Assembly: GCA_022360055.1 (NCBI GenBank)
Contig: JAKSDO010000237.1
Location: forward strand, 124,001 to 188,000
DNA: 64,000 nucleotides
DNA from: Cytophagales bacterium
GTDB lineage: Bacteria > Bacteroidota > Bacteroidia > Cytophagales > Cyclobacteriaceae
Reading direction: 5' to 3'
The first letter of the stretch is position 1. Every line of letters begins with the position of its first letter. The position numbers were made by a program, and so were the translations under genes. Below the pieces are notes generated by a model. The model saw nothing but the letters and a program-made list of their open reading frames with translations, ran no database searches and was not told where the DNA came from. Below, piece by piece: positions 16,384 through 25,624 of this stretch.

Positions 16384-16766
16384 TACCAATCAATTGCTAT
16401 GCAGGATATTTCAACACCTACACCCTTCGGAAGTGCTGAAACTTCGACAGTTTCTCTGGCCGGAGGAGCGCTGTTAAAATATTTCTCATAGGTGGAATTA
16501 ACGGCCGGAAAATTCTTCATATCGCTTACGAAGATGCTGCACTTTACCACCTGGTCAAAGCTCATGTGAGCTGCCTGCAATATAAAACCGATATTTTTCA
16601 TCACTTGCTCCGTTTCCTTTACAATATTATCTTCAATCAGATTTCCCGTTTCGGCATCTATGGGAATCTGACCGGAAACGTATAGGGCATTCCCAACTTT
16701 TACTGCCTGACTGTAAGGGCCTATCGGAGCGGGAGCTTTATCTGAATATACAATTGTCTTACTCAT
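16383..16766 (-). CDS. ridA: RidA-family enamine/imine deaminase
   Basis: RidA proteins hydrolyse reactive 2-aminoacrylate and other enamines released by PLP enzymes, protecting those enzymes. The 127-residue protein has the full family pattern: APAPIGPYSQAV, LYVSGQIPID, the conserved arginine in PPARETVEVSALPKG, and the terminal VEISCIAI. Length and motifs are canonical and the arginine that binds substrate carboxylate is present. It is divergent from hemE, with about 80 bases between. Confidence 0.94.
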   Translation of the reverse strand: MSKTIVYSDKAPAPIGPYSQAVKVGNALYVSGQIPIDAETGNLIEDNIVKETEQVMKNIGFILQAAHMSFDQVVKCSIFVSDMKNFPAVNSTYEKYFNSAPPARETVEVSALPKGVGVEISCIAIDW

Positions 16767-16851
16767 TTTTCATTCAATTAATGCTTTCAAAAATTTAGCT
16801 TCAAATTAAAACATATTCTTTTAGTTTTGTTTTCTTAATTCAATAATGTGT

Positions 16852-17880
16852 ATGGAATTGAAAAATGATCTACTGCTTCGGGCAGCCAGAGGTGAAAAAA
16901 CCGAACGGACACCGGTCTGGGTAATGCGTCAAGCCGGGCGAATTTTAAAAGAGTACCGAGAAGTGAGAAGTAAGCTTTCAGGATTCATAGAATTGGTTCA
17001 GACTCCCGAGCGGGCTGCTGAAGTAACCATACAACCTGTAGACATACTTGGAGTTGACGCGGCAATAATATTTTCTGATATCCTGGTGATTCCTGAAGCA
17101 ATGGGATTACCGTACATTATGGAAGAAGGTAACGGGCCATTTTTCCCAAATACGATAAAAACCGATGCGGATTTGGATAAGCTTCGAATAGCCGATGAAG
17201 ACAGCCTTGGTTATGTACTCGAAGCTATCAAGCTAACGGTGCGAGAATTGGACGGGAGAGTTCCCCTGATTGGCTTTGCAGGCGCCCCCTGGACAATTTT
17301 TTGTTACATGGTCGAAGGAAGGGGGAGCAAAACATTTTCGGAAGCCAGGAAAATCTTATACGACAACCCGGGCTTTGCCCACAAATTGATGGACAAAATT
17401 ACGGAAAGCACCATCCGATATTTAAAAAATCAGGTAGCTGCAGGTGCTAATATTGTTCAGATTTTTGACTCGTGGGCCGGTATTTTACCCTCCGAACAAT
17501 ACAATAATTTCGCATTGAAATACATCTCTAAAATAGCAGACTCGATATCGGAAGTGCCCGTAATCGTCTTTGCCAAAGGCGCCTACGGATCCAGAAGATC
17601 CATTGGAAGGGTCAACTGTGATGTTGTCGGTTTGGATTGGAATATGGAAATAACCGAATCCAGGACATTAATAGGCGCAGAAAAAACACTCCAGGGCAAT
17701 CTTGATCCGGCGGCATTGTATGCCGGCTTTGATACGATCAAGGCCGAAACACGTAAAATGATCGATCAATTCGGGAAATCCAAACATATTGCAAACCTCG
17801 GTCATGGCGTGTATCCCGACATGAATGCGGACAAGGTAAAATGCTTCATCGACGAAGTAAAGGAGTATAGCGGCAAATAG
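16852..17880 (+). CDS. hemE: Uroporphyrinogen decarboxylase
   Basis: HemE removes four carboxyl groups from uroporphyrinogen III to form coproporphyrinogen III in heme synthesis. The protein (342 residues) shows the N-terminal signature [12 protein letters not shown], the catalytic aspartate loop [14 protein letters not shown], and [19 protein letters not shown] chose the ATG at 16852 ([14 protein letters not shown]) because it matches the family start; an in-frame ATG two codons earlier also exists. A TAGTTTTG box at 16822-16829 fits a -7 element. The stop lies close to the convergent lipoprotein gene. Confidence 0.96.
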   Translation: MELKNDLLLRAARGEKTERTPVWVMRQAGRILKEYREVRSKLSGFIELVQTPERAAEVTIQPVDILGVDAAIIFSDILVIPEAMGLPYIMEEGNGPFFPNTIKTDADLDKLRIADEDSLGYVLEAIKLTVRELDGRVPLIGFAGAPWTIFCYMVEGRGSKTFSEARKILYDNPGFAHKLMDKITESTIRYLKNQVAAGANIVQIFDSWAGILPSEQYNNFALKYISKIADSISEVPVIVFAKGAYGSRRSIGRVNCDVVGLDWNMEITESRTLIGAEKTLQGNLDPAALYAGFDTIKAETRKMIDQFGKSKHIANLGHGVYPDMNADKVKCFIDEVKEYSGK

Positions 17881-17885
17881 ATTTT

Positions 17886-18365
17886 CTATTGCAATTTCAC
17901 CCGGTAAGATCCGTCGATTCCGGCAATTCTTCCCCCGCTGCCGGCGGGATTCACCTCAAATGAAAAAGTGATGGATTCATCCGCCACATCCACACTGGTC
18001 AATTCGGATACGGATGCCTCTGTCAACGTAATATTATCCGTTCCGGAACCGGTCCAAATCCAGGTAGCATTATTCGTCGACAAGAAATCATCAGCACCCG
18101 AAGCTTCAAAAAATGTCGGCGCCCAATCATCCTCCCCGGAAGTCTTGAATGACAATTGCAATCCGGCTAAATCGGAAGGATCAACACCGGCCGGGCTGGA
18201 CAGCACCTCGACATTTCCCGTTCCTCCCCAAGGGCTGCCCTCATGAAGTATCTTAGCGGCCTTTTGTTGGATGGATAAGGACGGTGCAATATTGTTTCCA
18301 CAACCCAATATTTGTGTCAACAAAAAAATTACGGCGATTGAAAAAACAGCGCTGACTAACTTCAT
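17886..18365 (-). CDS. Small lipoprotein, paralogue of the one at 56810
   Basis: The 159-residue protein begins with a hydrophobic helix and a lipobox (LTQILGC), so it should be a membrane-anchored lipoprotein. The mature part is short, acidic and Ser/Thr/Gly-rich. The C-terminal pattern GGRIAGIDGSYRVKL matches GGKIAALDGEYTFNM of the protein at 56810-57256, and both share similar size and strand-rich composition (SSWENF/DDWAPT type segments), so I read them as paralogues. No function is known to me. It converges on hemE with a five-base gap. Confidence 0.7.
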   Translation of the reverse strand: MKLVSAVFSIAVIFLLTQILGCGNNIAPSLSIQQKAAKILHEGSPWGGTGNVEVLSSPAGVDPSDLAGLQLSFKTSGEDDWAPTFFEASGADDFLSTNNATWIWTGSGTDNITLTEASVSELTSVDVADESITFSFEVNPAGSGGRIAGIDGSYRVKLQ

Positions 18366-18420
18366 GACTTCAAATTTATTTTATAACGAAAAATCATAAG
18401 GGATGTTCGTCGCCATCCTT

Positions 18421-19041
18421 CTATTTTTTGTATTCCAATATATTTAAATTTTTCTTGCAAAATGCATATTCATCGCTTCTATTAGAACAAACAAATATCA
18501 TTTTTTCTTGTATAATTTTCTCAATTTCTTCGAAATACCAGTCCATTCCGTTTCCGTCGAGATTGGTTGCAGGCTCATCAAGCATTAAAAGCGGGGTGTC
18601 CGCATAAAATGCGATCCCCAGCTTTAGTCGCTGTTTCATACCTGTTGAAAAATTTTTGATGTATTTATTTTTTGATTTTTCCAGCCTGAATTTACTGGGA
18701 AGTTCATTGATATCGTGTCCTGATTTTAACTTTTTAAAGTTAAAATGGAACGCAATGAATTCGGACAATGTAAAATCTTCGGGAAGGCTTAAGGCCGGAG
18801 AAACCAGTGAAAGATAGGCATAGATATTTTCAGCATCAATCTTTTTGCCATTAAGACGATACATGACTTTACCGCTTGTAGGTAAGAGACTTCCGGCAAT
18901 AATCAGTAGGAGCGTTGATTTTCCACTACCATTCGGACCGGTAATGGAGATATTGTCATGTTGAAAAAGATCCAGGTTTAAATTTCTGAAAATCCATTCC
19001 TTATTGAACTTCTTAGCAACATTTTTCAGTTGAATCTCCAT
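18421..19041 (-). CDS. ABC transporter ATP-binding protein with substituted H-loop
   Basis: The 206-residue protein has a Walker A (GPNGSGKST, about residues 35-43), signature FSTGMKQRLKLG, and Walker B LLMLDEPATNLD. The switch histidine expected after Walker B is Asn187 (FVCSNRSDE), an unusual change that generally slows ATP hydrolysis. No permease is encoded next to it; it follows lpxA on the same strand with 20 bases between, so it may be co-expressed with lipid A genes. It could energise a membrane protein encoded elsewhere or act without one. The ATPase call is secure; the substrate is unknown. Confidence 0.85.
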   Translation of the reverse strand: MEIQLKNVAKKFNKEWIFRNLNLDLFQHDNISITGPNGSGKSTLLLIIAGSLLPTSGKVMYRLNGKKIDAENIYAYLSLVSPALSLPEDFTLSEFIAFHFNFKKLKSGHDINELPSKFRLEKSKNKYIKNFSTGMKQRLKLGIAFYADTPLLMLDEPATNLDGNGMDWYFEEIEKIIQEKMIFVCSNRSDEYAFCKKNLNILEYKK

Positions 19042-19060
19042 CCAATAAAGGCTCCTTAGA

Positions 19061-19846
19061 TCAAAGCTTGTTGTTATAACCCTTCATGACTCCACGATCC
19101 GAATTTCGGACAAAGTTTATGATCTCATCACGTTCTTTTGAGCTCGACATTTCCATTTGGATATTATCGAGGGCTTTAGAATTGTTATGGCCTCTCAGGT
19201 AAATCATTCTGTAAATCTCCTGGATTTCATTGATCTTTTCATTTGTAAACCCCCTTCTTCTCAAGCCTATGGAATTGATTCCTGCATAGCTCAGGGGCTC
19301 TCTGGCGGCTGTTACGAATGGCGGCACATCTTTTCTTACCAGGGATCCTCCGGCAACCATAACATGCGCCCCAATCTTTACAAACTGGTGAACGGCTGTA
19401 GATCCTCCGATAGTTGCAAAATCATCGACGGTAACATGGCCGGCCAGTTGAACGCAGTTGGCCAGGATCACACGATCCCTGATACAACAATCATGAGCAA
19501 TATGCACATAAGCCATAATCAGGCAATTTGATCCGATGGCAGTCTTATGTTTATCCACGGTTCCGCGACTTATGGTCACACACTCGCGGATCACGGTATT
19601 GTCGCCAATTTCAGCAGTGGTTTTTTCGCCTGCAAATTTCAAATCCTGCGGGACACCGGAAATTACCGAACCAGGATAAATCTTGCAATTTTTCCCAATT
19701 CTTGCTCCTTCCATGATCGTTACATTCGATCCGATCCAGGTACCTTCATCTATTTCTACGTCTTTATGAATTGTAGCGAAGGGTTCAATTACGACGTTAT
19801 CAGCAATTTTCGCTTCCGGATGTATATATGCTAAAGGTTGATTCAT
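19061..19846 (-). CDS. lpxA: Acyl-ACP--UDP-N-acetylglucosamine O-acyltransferase
   Basis: LpxA puts the first acyl chain on UDP-GlcNAc in lipid A synthesis. The 261-residue protein has hexapeptide left-handed beta-helix repeats (IADNVVIEPFATIHKDVEI) and the catalytic histidine segment AYVHIAHDCCIRDRVI. Its start overlaps the end of the lpxC/fabZ gene by four bases. The lpxD, lpxC/fabZ and lpxA genes run in this order on one strand, a compact lipid A operon. Confidence 0.96.
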   Translation of the reverse strand: MNQPLAYIHPEAKIADNVVIEPFATIHKDVEIDEGTWIGSNVTIMEGARIGKNCKIYPGSVISGVPQDLKFAGEKTTAEIGDNTVIRECVTISRGTVDKHKTAIGSNCLIMAYVHIAHDCCIRDRVILANCVQLAGHVTVDDFATIGGSTAVHQFVKIGAHVMVAGGSLVRKDVPPFVTAAREPLSYAGINSIGLRRRGFTNEKINEIQEIYRMIYLRGHNNSKALDNIQMEMSSSKERDEIINFVRNSDRGVMKGYNNKL

Positions 19847-21237
19847 TGATTCTTTTTAACTATGCTCGCAATCATCGTACTTTCTGTCACAAGCTTGTTT
19901 CCAACAAAGGCTCGTCCCCTCATTTTTGCAATGCCTCTTTTGATAGGCTCCAATAAATCGCAACGGATTATTAAAGTATCGCCGGGCATTACGGGCCTTC
20001 TAAACTTGCAATCTTCAATTTTCAAAAAATATGTCCAATAATTTTGCGGGTCTGGAACAGTATTCAAAACAAAAATTCCACCTATTTGCGCCATTGACTC
20101 TACGATTAAAACGCCTGGCATTACAGGGTTTCCTGGAAAATGGCCCTGAAAAAATTGTTCGTTGTAGGTCACATTTTTCACTCCCGCCACGGTGCTATCG
20201 TCGATGTGTATCACCTTATCAATTAATAAGAACGGATAGCTGTGCGGCAAAATATCTTTTATCTGATTGATATCATAAACCGGCGGTTGATTTGGATCGT
20301 AGTTCGGAATACTGGCATGCTCATATTTTTCCATCATTCGCTTTATCTTTTTAGCGAATGCGACATTGGCAGCGTGTCCCGGTCTGGCAGCTAAAATCTG
20401 AGCCTTTAAAGGCCTTCCCGCCAAAGCCAAATCACCCATTACATCCAATAATTTGTGTCTTGCCGGCTCATTGCTGTGCCTGAGTTCAACATTGTTCAAT
20501 ATACCTTCCTCCTTTACAACAACTTTCGGTTTATTAAACAACTTAGCCAAATAATCCAGCTCGCCTTCTTCGACAACGCGATCTACAACAACGATCGCAT
20601 TATCGAGATCTCCGCCCTTGATAAGGTTATTCTTATAGAGCATCTCCAGCTCATGCAAAAAACAAAAAGTTCTGGCTGATGCTATTTCTTTTTTGAATTG
20701 AGAAATATCCGTGATAGAGGCATGTTGGCTGCCCAGCACCGGAGATTTATAATCGATCATTACAGTCACCCTGTAATCGTCCAGGGGCAACGCGGCGATC
20801 TCAACGTCCCTCGAAGCGTCTCTGTAGAAAATACTTTCCGGTATCGTGAAAAAATTTCGAAGCGCATTCTGCTCTTCGGTTCCCGCCTCTTCCAGCGCGT
20901 CGATAAACATCCTGGAGCTACCATCCATAATTGGAGGTTCCGGACCGTCGAGTTGGATAAGAATATTATCAATTTCCAGACCAACCAGGGCGGCCATGGT
21001 GTGCTCTACCGTATTTATTCTCGCTCCGTTTTGTTCAATGGTAGTCCCCCTGGAAAGATCAACAACATTATCAACATCAGCATCAACGATAGGTTGACCG
21101 TCCAGATCCACCCGCTGAAATTTAATCCCGTGATTTGGTCTGGCGGGGAGGAAAGTCATATGCACATCGACTCCCGTATGGAGCCCCACCCCACTCAACG
21201 TAACTGCCTCTTTTATTGTATGTTGTTTTAAATGCAT
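19843..21237 (-). CDS. lpxC/fabZ: Bifunctional LpxC deacetylase / FabZ dehydratase
   Basis: This 464-residue fusion is typical of Bacteroidota. The N-terminal part (about 1-300) is the zinc UDP-3-O-acyl-GlcNAc deacetylase of lipid A synthesis, with INTVEHTMAALVGLEIDN, HKLLDVMGDLALAG and AARPGHAANVAFAKK carrying the zinc and catalytic residues. The C-terminal part (about 315-464) is the 3-hydroxyacyl-ACP dehydratase FabZ, with QGHFPGNPVMPGVLIVESMA holding the catalytic His and downstream Glu. Fusing them links fatty-acid elongation with lipid A commitment. Confidence 0.96.
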   Translation of the reverse strand: MHLKQHTIKEAVTLSGVGLHTGVDVHMTFLPARPNHGIKFQRVDLDGQPIVDADVDNVVDLSRGTTIEQNGARINTVEHTMAALVGLEIDNILIQLDGPEPPIMDGSSRMFIDALEEAGTEEQNALRNFFTIPESIFYRDASRDVEIAALPLDDYRVTVMIDYKSPVLGSQHASITDISQFKKEIASARTFCFLHELEMLYKNNLIKGGDLDNAIVVVDRVVEEGELDYLAKLFNKPKVVVKEEGILNNVELRHSNEPARHKLLDVMGDLALAGRPLKAQILAARPGHAANVAFAKKIKRMMEKYEHASIPNYDPNQPPVYDINQIKDILPHSYPFLLIDKVIHIDDSTVAGVKNVTYNEQFFQGHFPGNPVMPGVLIVESMAQIGGIFVLNTVPDPQNYWTYFLKIEDCKFRRPVMPGDTLIIRCDLLEPIKRGIAKMRGRAFVGNKLVTESTMIASIVKKNQ

Positions 21238-21247
21238 GCACTAATTA

Positions 21248-22288
21248 TTAATTAGCGGGCAAATTTAGTACTTTTTTTTCAAGTTCGTTAACTCTTTCCC
21301 TTAATTCTGGAAGATTCCGAAACACGGCATGACATTTGAGATATGCTTTATGATCCATGGCAGGATAACCAAAAATTACCGCTCCTTCCTGCTTCACAGA
21401 TTTTGAAAGTCCTGTTTTTGCAGCCAGGGTTACTTGATCTGCAACCTCAATATGACCCACTAATCCGACTTGCCCTGCAACCACACAATTTTTGCCAAGT
21501 TTTGTCGATCCGGATATCCCCGTTTGAGATGCGATCACAGTATTTGAACCGATTTCCACATTGTGCGCTACTTGCACGAGATTGTCGAGTTTTACTCCAC
21601 GCTCAATCAAAGTACTTCCCAGAGTTGCGCAATCGATTACCGTATTGGCGCCAATTTCTACGTTATCATGTATTATTACATTTCCGAGTTGTGGTATCTT
21701 CTTGTAGGTTCCCCCTTCCTGAGGAGCAAATCCAAAGCCGTCGCTTCCGACAACAACACCCGAGTGAAAAATACAGTTGTTACCGATTTCCGTATCGGCA
21801 TAAATTTTTGTCCCGGGATAAAATATACAATTGTCGCCAATGATTACATTGTCACCAATATAGGTATGTGGATAAATTTTTACATTGTCACCGATTTTTA
21901 CATTTGATCCGATATAAGAGAAAGCACCTCTATACAGTTTTTCCCCGAAAGTGACATTCTCGGATATGAAAGAAGGCTCCTCAACACCGGTTTTGTCAAA
22001 TGAAGCGATCTTATCATATTCTTCCAGTAATTTTGTAAAACTGGAGTAAGGATCATCGACCTTTATCAGACTTACCCCGAGTGGCTTTTCCGGAGTAAAA
22101 TCTTTTTTAACAATTACAGCGGTAGCTCTTGTAGCATAGATGAAATGCTCATATTTCGGATTAGCCAGGAAGGTAATAGCACCTTTTTCCGCTTCCTGAA
22201 TTTTTCCAATAGCTTTTACCCTATCGGATCCGTTTCCTTCAACCTTTCCTTGCAGCATAGCTGCTAACTGATTAACCGTAAAATCCAT
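21248..22288 (-). CDS. lpxD: UDP-3-O-(3-hydroxyacyl)glucosamine N-acyltransferase
   Basis: LpxD adds the second, amide-linked acyl chain in lipid A synthesis. The 346-residue protein has the N-terminal uridine-binding domain (about 1-100), hexapeptide repeats in the middle (IGDNVKIYPHTYIGDNVIIG), and the catalytic histidine in LVQVAHNVEIGSNTVI. It is the first gene of lpxD-lpxC/fabZ-lpxA, ten bases before the next start. A helical C-terminus (RELRERVNELEKKVLNL) supports the trimer. Length is normal. Confidence 0.96.
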   Translation of the reverse strand: MDFTVNQLAAMLQGKVEGNGSDRVKAIGKIQEAEKGAITFLANPKYEHFIYATRATAVIVKKDFTPEKPLGVSLIKVDDPYSSFTKLLEEYDKIASFDKTGVEEPSFISENVTFGEKLYRGAFSYIGSNVKIGDNVKIYPHTYIGDNVIIGDNCIFYPGTKIYADTEIGNNCIFHSGVVVGSDGFGFAPQEGGTYKKIPQLGNVIIHDNVEIGANTVIDCATLGSTLIERGVKLDNLVQVAHNVEIGSNTVIASQTGISGSTKLGKNCVVAGQVGLVGHIEVADQVTLAAKTGLSKSVKQEGAVIFGYPAMDHKAYLKCHAVFRNLPELRERVNELEKKVLNLPAN

Positions 22289-22348
22289 TTAGTTTTTATT
22301 TGAAGAGCTGACAAGTATAATTTTGAGAGACCCGTAAAGGAGAATAAA

Positions 22349-23575
22349 TTACGATTGCAAAGATATGTTTTTCGGCCAGCATAGATAATATTTTTTTACA
22401 ATTTTCCTCATCGCCTTGATATTTGGCAGATCCGAAGCATTTGCAATATCTACAATTTCTCCGGACTTGGTAAGCATGTTTATCTGCTGGCCTCCTCCGA
22501 TATATGCCGCGTTGGTTTTCAATCCCTCCACGACAAAATATTTGACAGATCTGCTGTCAATCCTTAATAATTTACCTGCCTCCTTCTTTAAACGACTTAG
22601 AACGTTTCTTTCAATCTTTGATTCGGAAAGATGCACATTAAACAGCCTGCGACTAAGGAGCATCTTGCAAAGTCTGGCCAAGACCTTATCGCTGCTGTTG
22701 TACCATTGTTTGATCGAACCCAGAATATCATAGTCATCTAAAAAGCAAAACGCCCGGAGAAATTCTTTTGAATCTTTAACCGAATCAGCATACACCGAAC
22801 ACTCCAGAAAATAATTCAAACTCGGCGTGTTTTGATTTTTTTCCCGGCACGATTTGGCCCGTCTTATGATCTGAATAAGCATCTGCTCAACTCCAACTGT
22901 AGTTTTATGAATATAAACCTGCCAATACATCAACCGCCTGGCGCTTAAAAAATTCTCAATTGAATAAATTCCTTTTTCTTCGACAACCAATTCATCCTGA
23001 TGTACATTCAGAAGCTTTATTATTCGATCCGAACCAATCCGGCCCTCTGCAACTCCGGTAAAAAAACTGTCTCTGTTCAGGTAATCCAAGCGATCGATGT
23101 CCAACTGGCTTGAGACGAGCTGATGGAAAAATTTTCTTTTGTAACTCCCATTAAATATCTCCGTGGCTAAACCCAAAGCTCCACCGAATTGGCGATTGAG
23201 GTCCTTCATAATAATTGAAGAGATTTGTTCATGATTTAGCCCAATGACCAATTCATTTTCCAGGGCATGAGAAAATGGCGCATGACCAATGTCATGGAGC
23301 AGAATAGCTATCAGGGAAGCATTATATTCCTCCGGCGAGATATCAATGCCCTTTACTCTCAAATTTATCAGCGACTCATTCATCAAATGCATAGATCCCA
23401 GTGCGTGATGAAATCGCGTATGCAAGGCTCCTGGATATACAAAATCCGTCATCCCCAGTTGTTTTATTCGACGCAGTCTCTGAAAATAGGGATGATTAAT
23501 AATATCATAAATAAGTTCGTTCGGGATACTTATAAATCCGTATAAAGGATCATTGATAATTTTTTTCTTATTCAA
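22349..23575 (-). CDS. HD-domain phosphohydrolase
   Basis: The 408-residue protein has the HD signature (RFHHALGSMHL, then LLHDIGHAPFSHALE) and conserved SQLDIDRLDYLNRDSFFTGV. These are features of the dGTPase-like HD family that hydrolyses nucleotides or related phosphate esters. Actual substrate cannot be deduced. It is divergent from porX (55 bases between starts). The start at 23575, MNKKKIINDPLYGFI, matches the family. Confidence 0.88.
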   Translation of the reverse strand: MNKKKIINDPLYGFISIPNELIYDIINHPYFQRLRRIKQLGMTDFVYPGALHTRFHHALGSMHLMNESLINLRVKGIDISPEEYNASLIAILLHDIGHAPFSHALENELVIGLNHEQISSIIMKDLNRQFGGALGLATEIFNGSYKRKFFHQLVSSQLDIDRLDYLNRDSFFTGVAEGRIGSDRIIKLLNVHQDELVVEEKGIYSIENFLSARRLMYWQVYIHKTTVGVEQMLIQIIRRAKSCREKNQNTPSLNYFLECSVYADSVKDSKEFLRAFCFLDDYDILGSIKQWYNSSDKVLARLCKMLLSRRLFNVHLSESKIERNVLSRLKKEAGKLLRIDSRSVKYFVVEGLKTNAAYIGGGQQINMLTKSGEIVDIANASDLPNIKAMRKIVKKYYLCWPKNISLQS

Positions 23576-23629
23576 ACCTTTTTATTGATTAATTTAGTGC
23601 TTAATACATCTAAAAAAAGAAGTACCGAT

Positions 23630-25189
23630 ATGCAAAGATATAAGATTTTATGGGCGGATGATGAAATCGAGTTGTTGAAGCCACACATCCTGTTCCTTAC
23701 ACAAAAAGGCTATGATATCACTCCGGTAACAAGCGGCCCTGACGCTATAGAAGAAATCGAAAATGAGAATTTTGATATTATATTTTTGGACGAAAATATG
23801 CCGGGCATGACAGGTCTTGAAACACTGGCGCAGATTAAATCTGACTATACCGATGTCCCGGTCGTGATGATCACAAAAAGTGAAGAAGAGCATATTATGG
23901 AGCAGGCCATCGCCTCAAAAATTGCGGATTATCTGATCAAGCCGTTAAATCCAAATCAGATCTTGCTCTCAATCAAAAAACTGCTGGACAATAAGCGACT
24001 TGTTTCTGAGCGAACCAATATGAGCTATCAGCAGGATTTCAGAAACATCAGCATGGCATTTAACGATTATCTAAATCACGAAGAATGGGCTGAAATTTAC
24101 AAAAAATTGATTTTCTGGGAATTGGAAATATCGAGCGCAGGCAACAATGAGATGGCGGAAGTGCTCGAAATGCAAAAGAATGAAGCCAACCTCAACTTTT
24201 CAAAGTTTGTAAGATCAAATTATGAAGACTGGCTCAACGACCCGGACAGCGACCGACCCATCCTGTCGCACGACCTGATGAGGAAAAAGGTTTTTCCGGA
24301 GCTCAACCCGGAACGTCCGGTTTTCTTTATTGTAATCGACAATCTTCGATTTGACCAGTGGCGAATTATCCAGAAGCAGATTCTCAATTACTTTAACATG
24401 GAAAAGGAGGAAAGCTATTACTCCATATTGCCAACAACTACGGCTTATGCCCGCAATGGAATTTTTTCAGGTCTTTTGCCGTCTGAGATGGCCAGGTATC
24501 ATCCTGATATTTGGATTGGGGAAGACCTCGAAGAAGGGAAAAATAATTTTGAGGACAAATTTTTAGAAAGGCAGTTGAAAAAACAGAAGTTGGATATCAA
24601 ATGGAGCTATCACAAAATAAAAAACATTTCTCAGGGCAAGTCCCTGGCTGAAAATGCCAATAACTTAATGACTAATAATCTCAATGTGATCGTTTACAAT
24701 TTTGTCGATATGCTTTCGCATGCCAGAACCGAAATGGAAGTTATACGCGAATTGGCTCCTGACGAACGCGCTTATCGGTCCTTAACACAATCATGGTTCT
24801 CACATTCTCCTCTCTTGGACATGTTAGAGCGCGTATCCAGGACGAATGCCAAGGTAATTCTGACCACGGATCATGGAACAGTTCGGGTAAAAAAACCTTT
24901 TAAAATAGTCGGAGATCGAAATACAAATACAAATCTGAGGTTCAAGCTTGGAAAAAATCTGGGATTCGACAACAATAAAGCCTATGTGGTGAGAAAACCC
25001 GAAAATATCTTCCTGCCAAAACTCAACGTCTCTTCTACCTATGTTTTCGCGATTGAGGATTACTTTTTTGCATATCCGAACAACTACAACTATTATGTAA
25101 AATATTATAACGATACTTTTCAGCATGGTGGATTGTCATTGGAAGAAATGATAATTCCCATAATTTCACTAATTTCAAAAAACAGATAA
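23630..25189 (+). CDS. porX: PorX: response regulator with PglZ-type phosphatase domain
   Basis: PorX controls type IX secretion genes in Bacteroidota. The protein (519 residues from ATG at 23630) starts with a receiver domain (QRYKILWADDEIELL, phosphoacceptor Asp54 in IIFLDENMPG) and continues into a PglZ alkaline-phosphatase-superfamily domain (VFFIVIDNLRFDQWR, SILPTTTAYARNGIFSG, LTTDHGTVRV). I rejected the longer frame from TTG at 23585, which would add 15 non-family residues. The type IX outer-membrane parts are not in this window; GldB and a PorT-like protein are at 50-52 kb. Confidence 0.93.
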   Translation: MQRYKILWADDEIELLKPHILFLTQKGYDITPVTSGPDAIEEIENENFDIIFLDENMPGMTGLETLAQIKSDYTDVPVVMITKSEEEHIMEQAIASKIADYLIKPLNPNQILLSIKKLLDNKRLVSERTNMSYQQDFRNISMAFNDYLNHEEWAEIYKKLIFWELEISSAGNNEMAEVLEMQKNEANLNFSKFVRSNYEDWLNDPDSDRPILSHDLMRKKVFPELNPERPVFFIVIDNLRFDQWRIIQKQILNYFNMEKEESYYSILPTTTAYARNGIFSGLLPSEMARYHPDIWIGEDLEEGKNNFEDKFLERQLKKQKLDIKWSYHKIKNISQGKSLAENANNLMTNNLNVIVYNFVDMLSHARTEMEVIRELAPDERAYRSLTQSWFSHSPLLDMLERVSRTNAKVILTTDHGTVRVKKPFKIVGDRNTNTNLRFKLGKNLGFDNNKAYVVRKPENIFLPKLNVSSTYVFAIEDYFFAYPNNYNYYVKYYNDTFQHGGLSLEEMIIPIISLISKNR

Positions 25190-25198
25190 ATAGTAAGA

Positions 25199-25624
25199 GT
25201 GCAGTTGATCGTTGAATCTCAAAGTGAGTTGGCGAATGTGGCTTCAAAAATCATTGAATTTTCCGAAGACCGACAGCTATGGATTTTTTACGGGGAAATG
25301 GGTTCCGGGAAAACTACGTTAATTAAGTCTATTGCTCAGGAATTGCAGGTGGAGGATATTGTCCATAGCCCGTCCTTTAATCTAGTGAATGAATATAAGA
25401 ATCAACACGGCAAGTGTCTGTATCATTTTGACTTTTACAGGATCAAGAATGAAACCGAAGCCATGGATATCGGTGTTGAGGAGTATTTTGATTCCGGAGA
25501 TTTGTGCCTGGTCGAATGGCCGGAAAAGATTCCTTCGCTTTTGCCGGAAAAGTACCTTAGAATCGAAATTGAGTTAACTTCACACACAGGCCGAAGAATA
25601 AATATTAGCCATTATGGAGGATAG
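25199..25624 (+). CDS. tsaE: tRNA threonylcarbamoyladenosine biosynthesis ATPase TsaE
   Basis: TsaE is the ATPase partner of TsaB and TsaD that makes t6A37 in ANN-decoding tRNAs. The 141-residue protein has the Walker A motif GEMGSGKTT, followed by SPSFNLVNEY, HFDFYRI and LVEWPEKI, the complete family pattern. The start is GTG at 25199, ten bases after the porX stop; it is the only candidate that leaves the ATP-binding region whole. Its end overlaps the alanine dehydrogenase start by eleven bases. Confidence 0.94.
   Translation: MQLIVESQSELANVASKIIEFSEDRQLWIFYGEMGSGKTTLIKSIAQELQVEDIVHSPSFNLVNEYKNQHGKCLYHFDFYRIKNETEAMDIGVEEYFDSGDLCLVEWPEKIPSLLPEKYLRIEIELTSHTGRRINISHYGG

Noticed and set aside
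23585-23629. TTG start that lengthens PorX by 15 residues
   Set aside because: The receiver domain family starts at the ATG at 23630; the extension is AT-rich leader.
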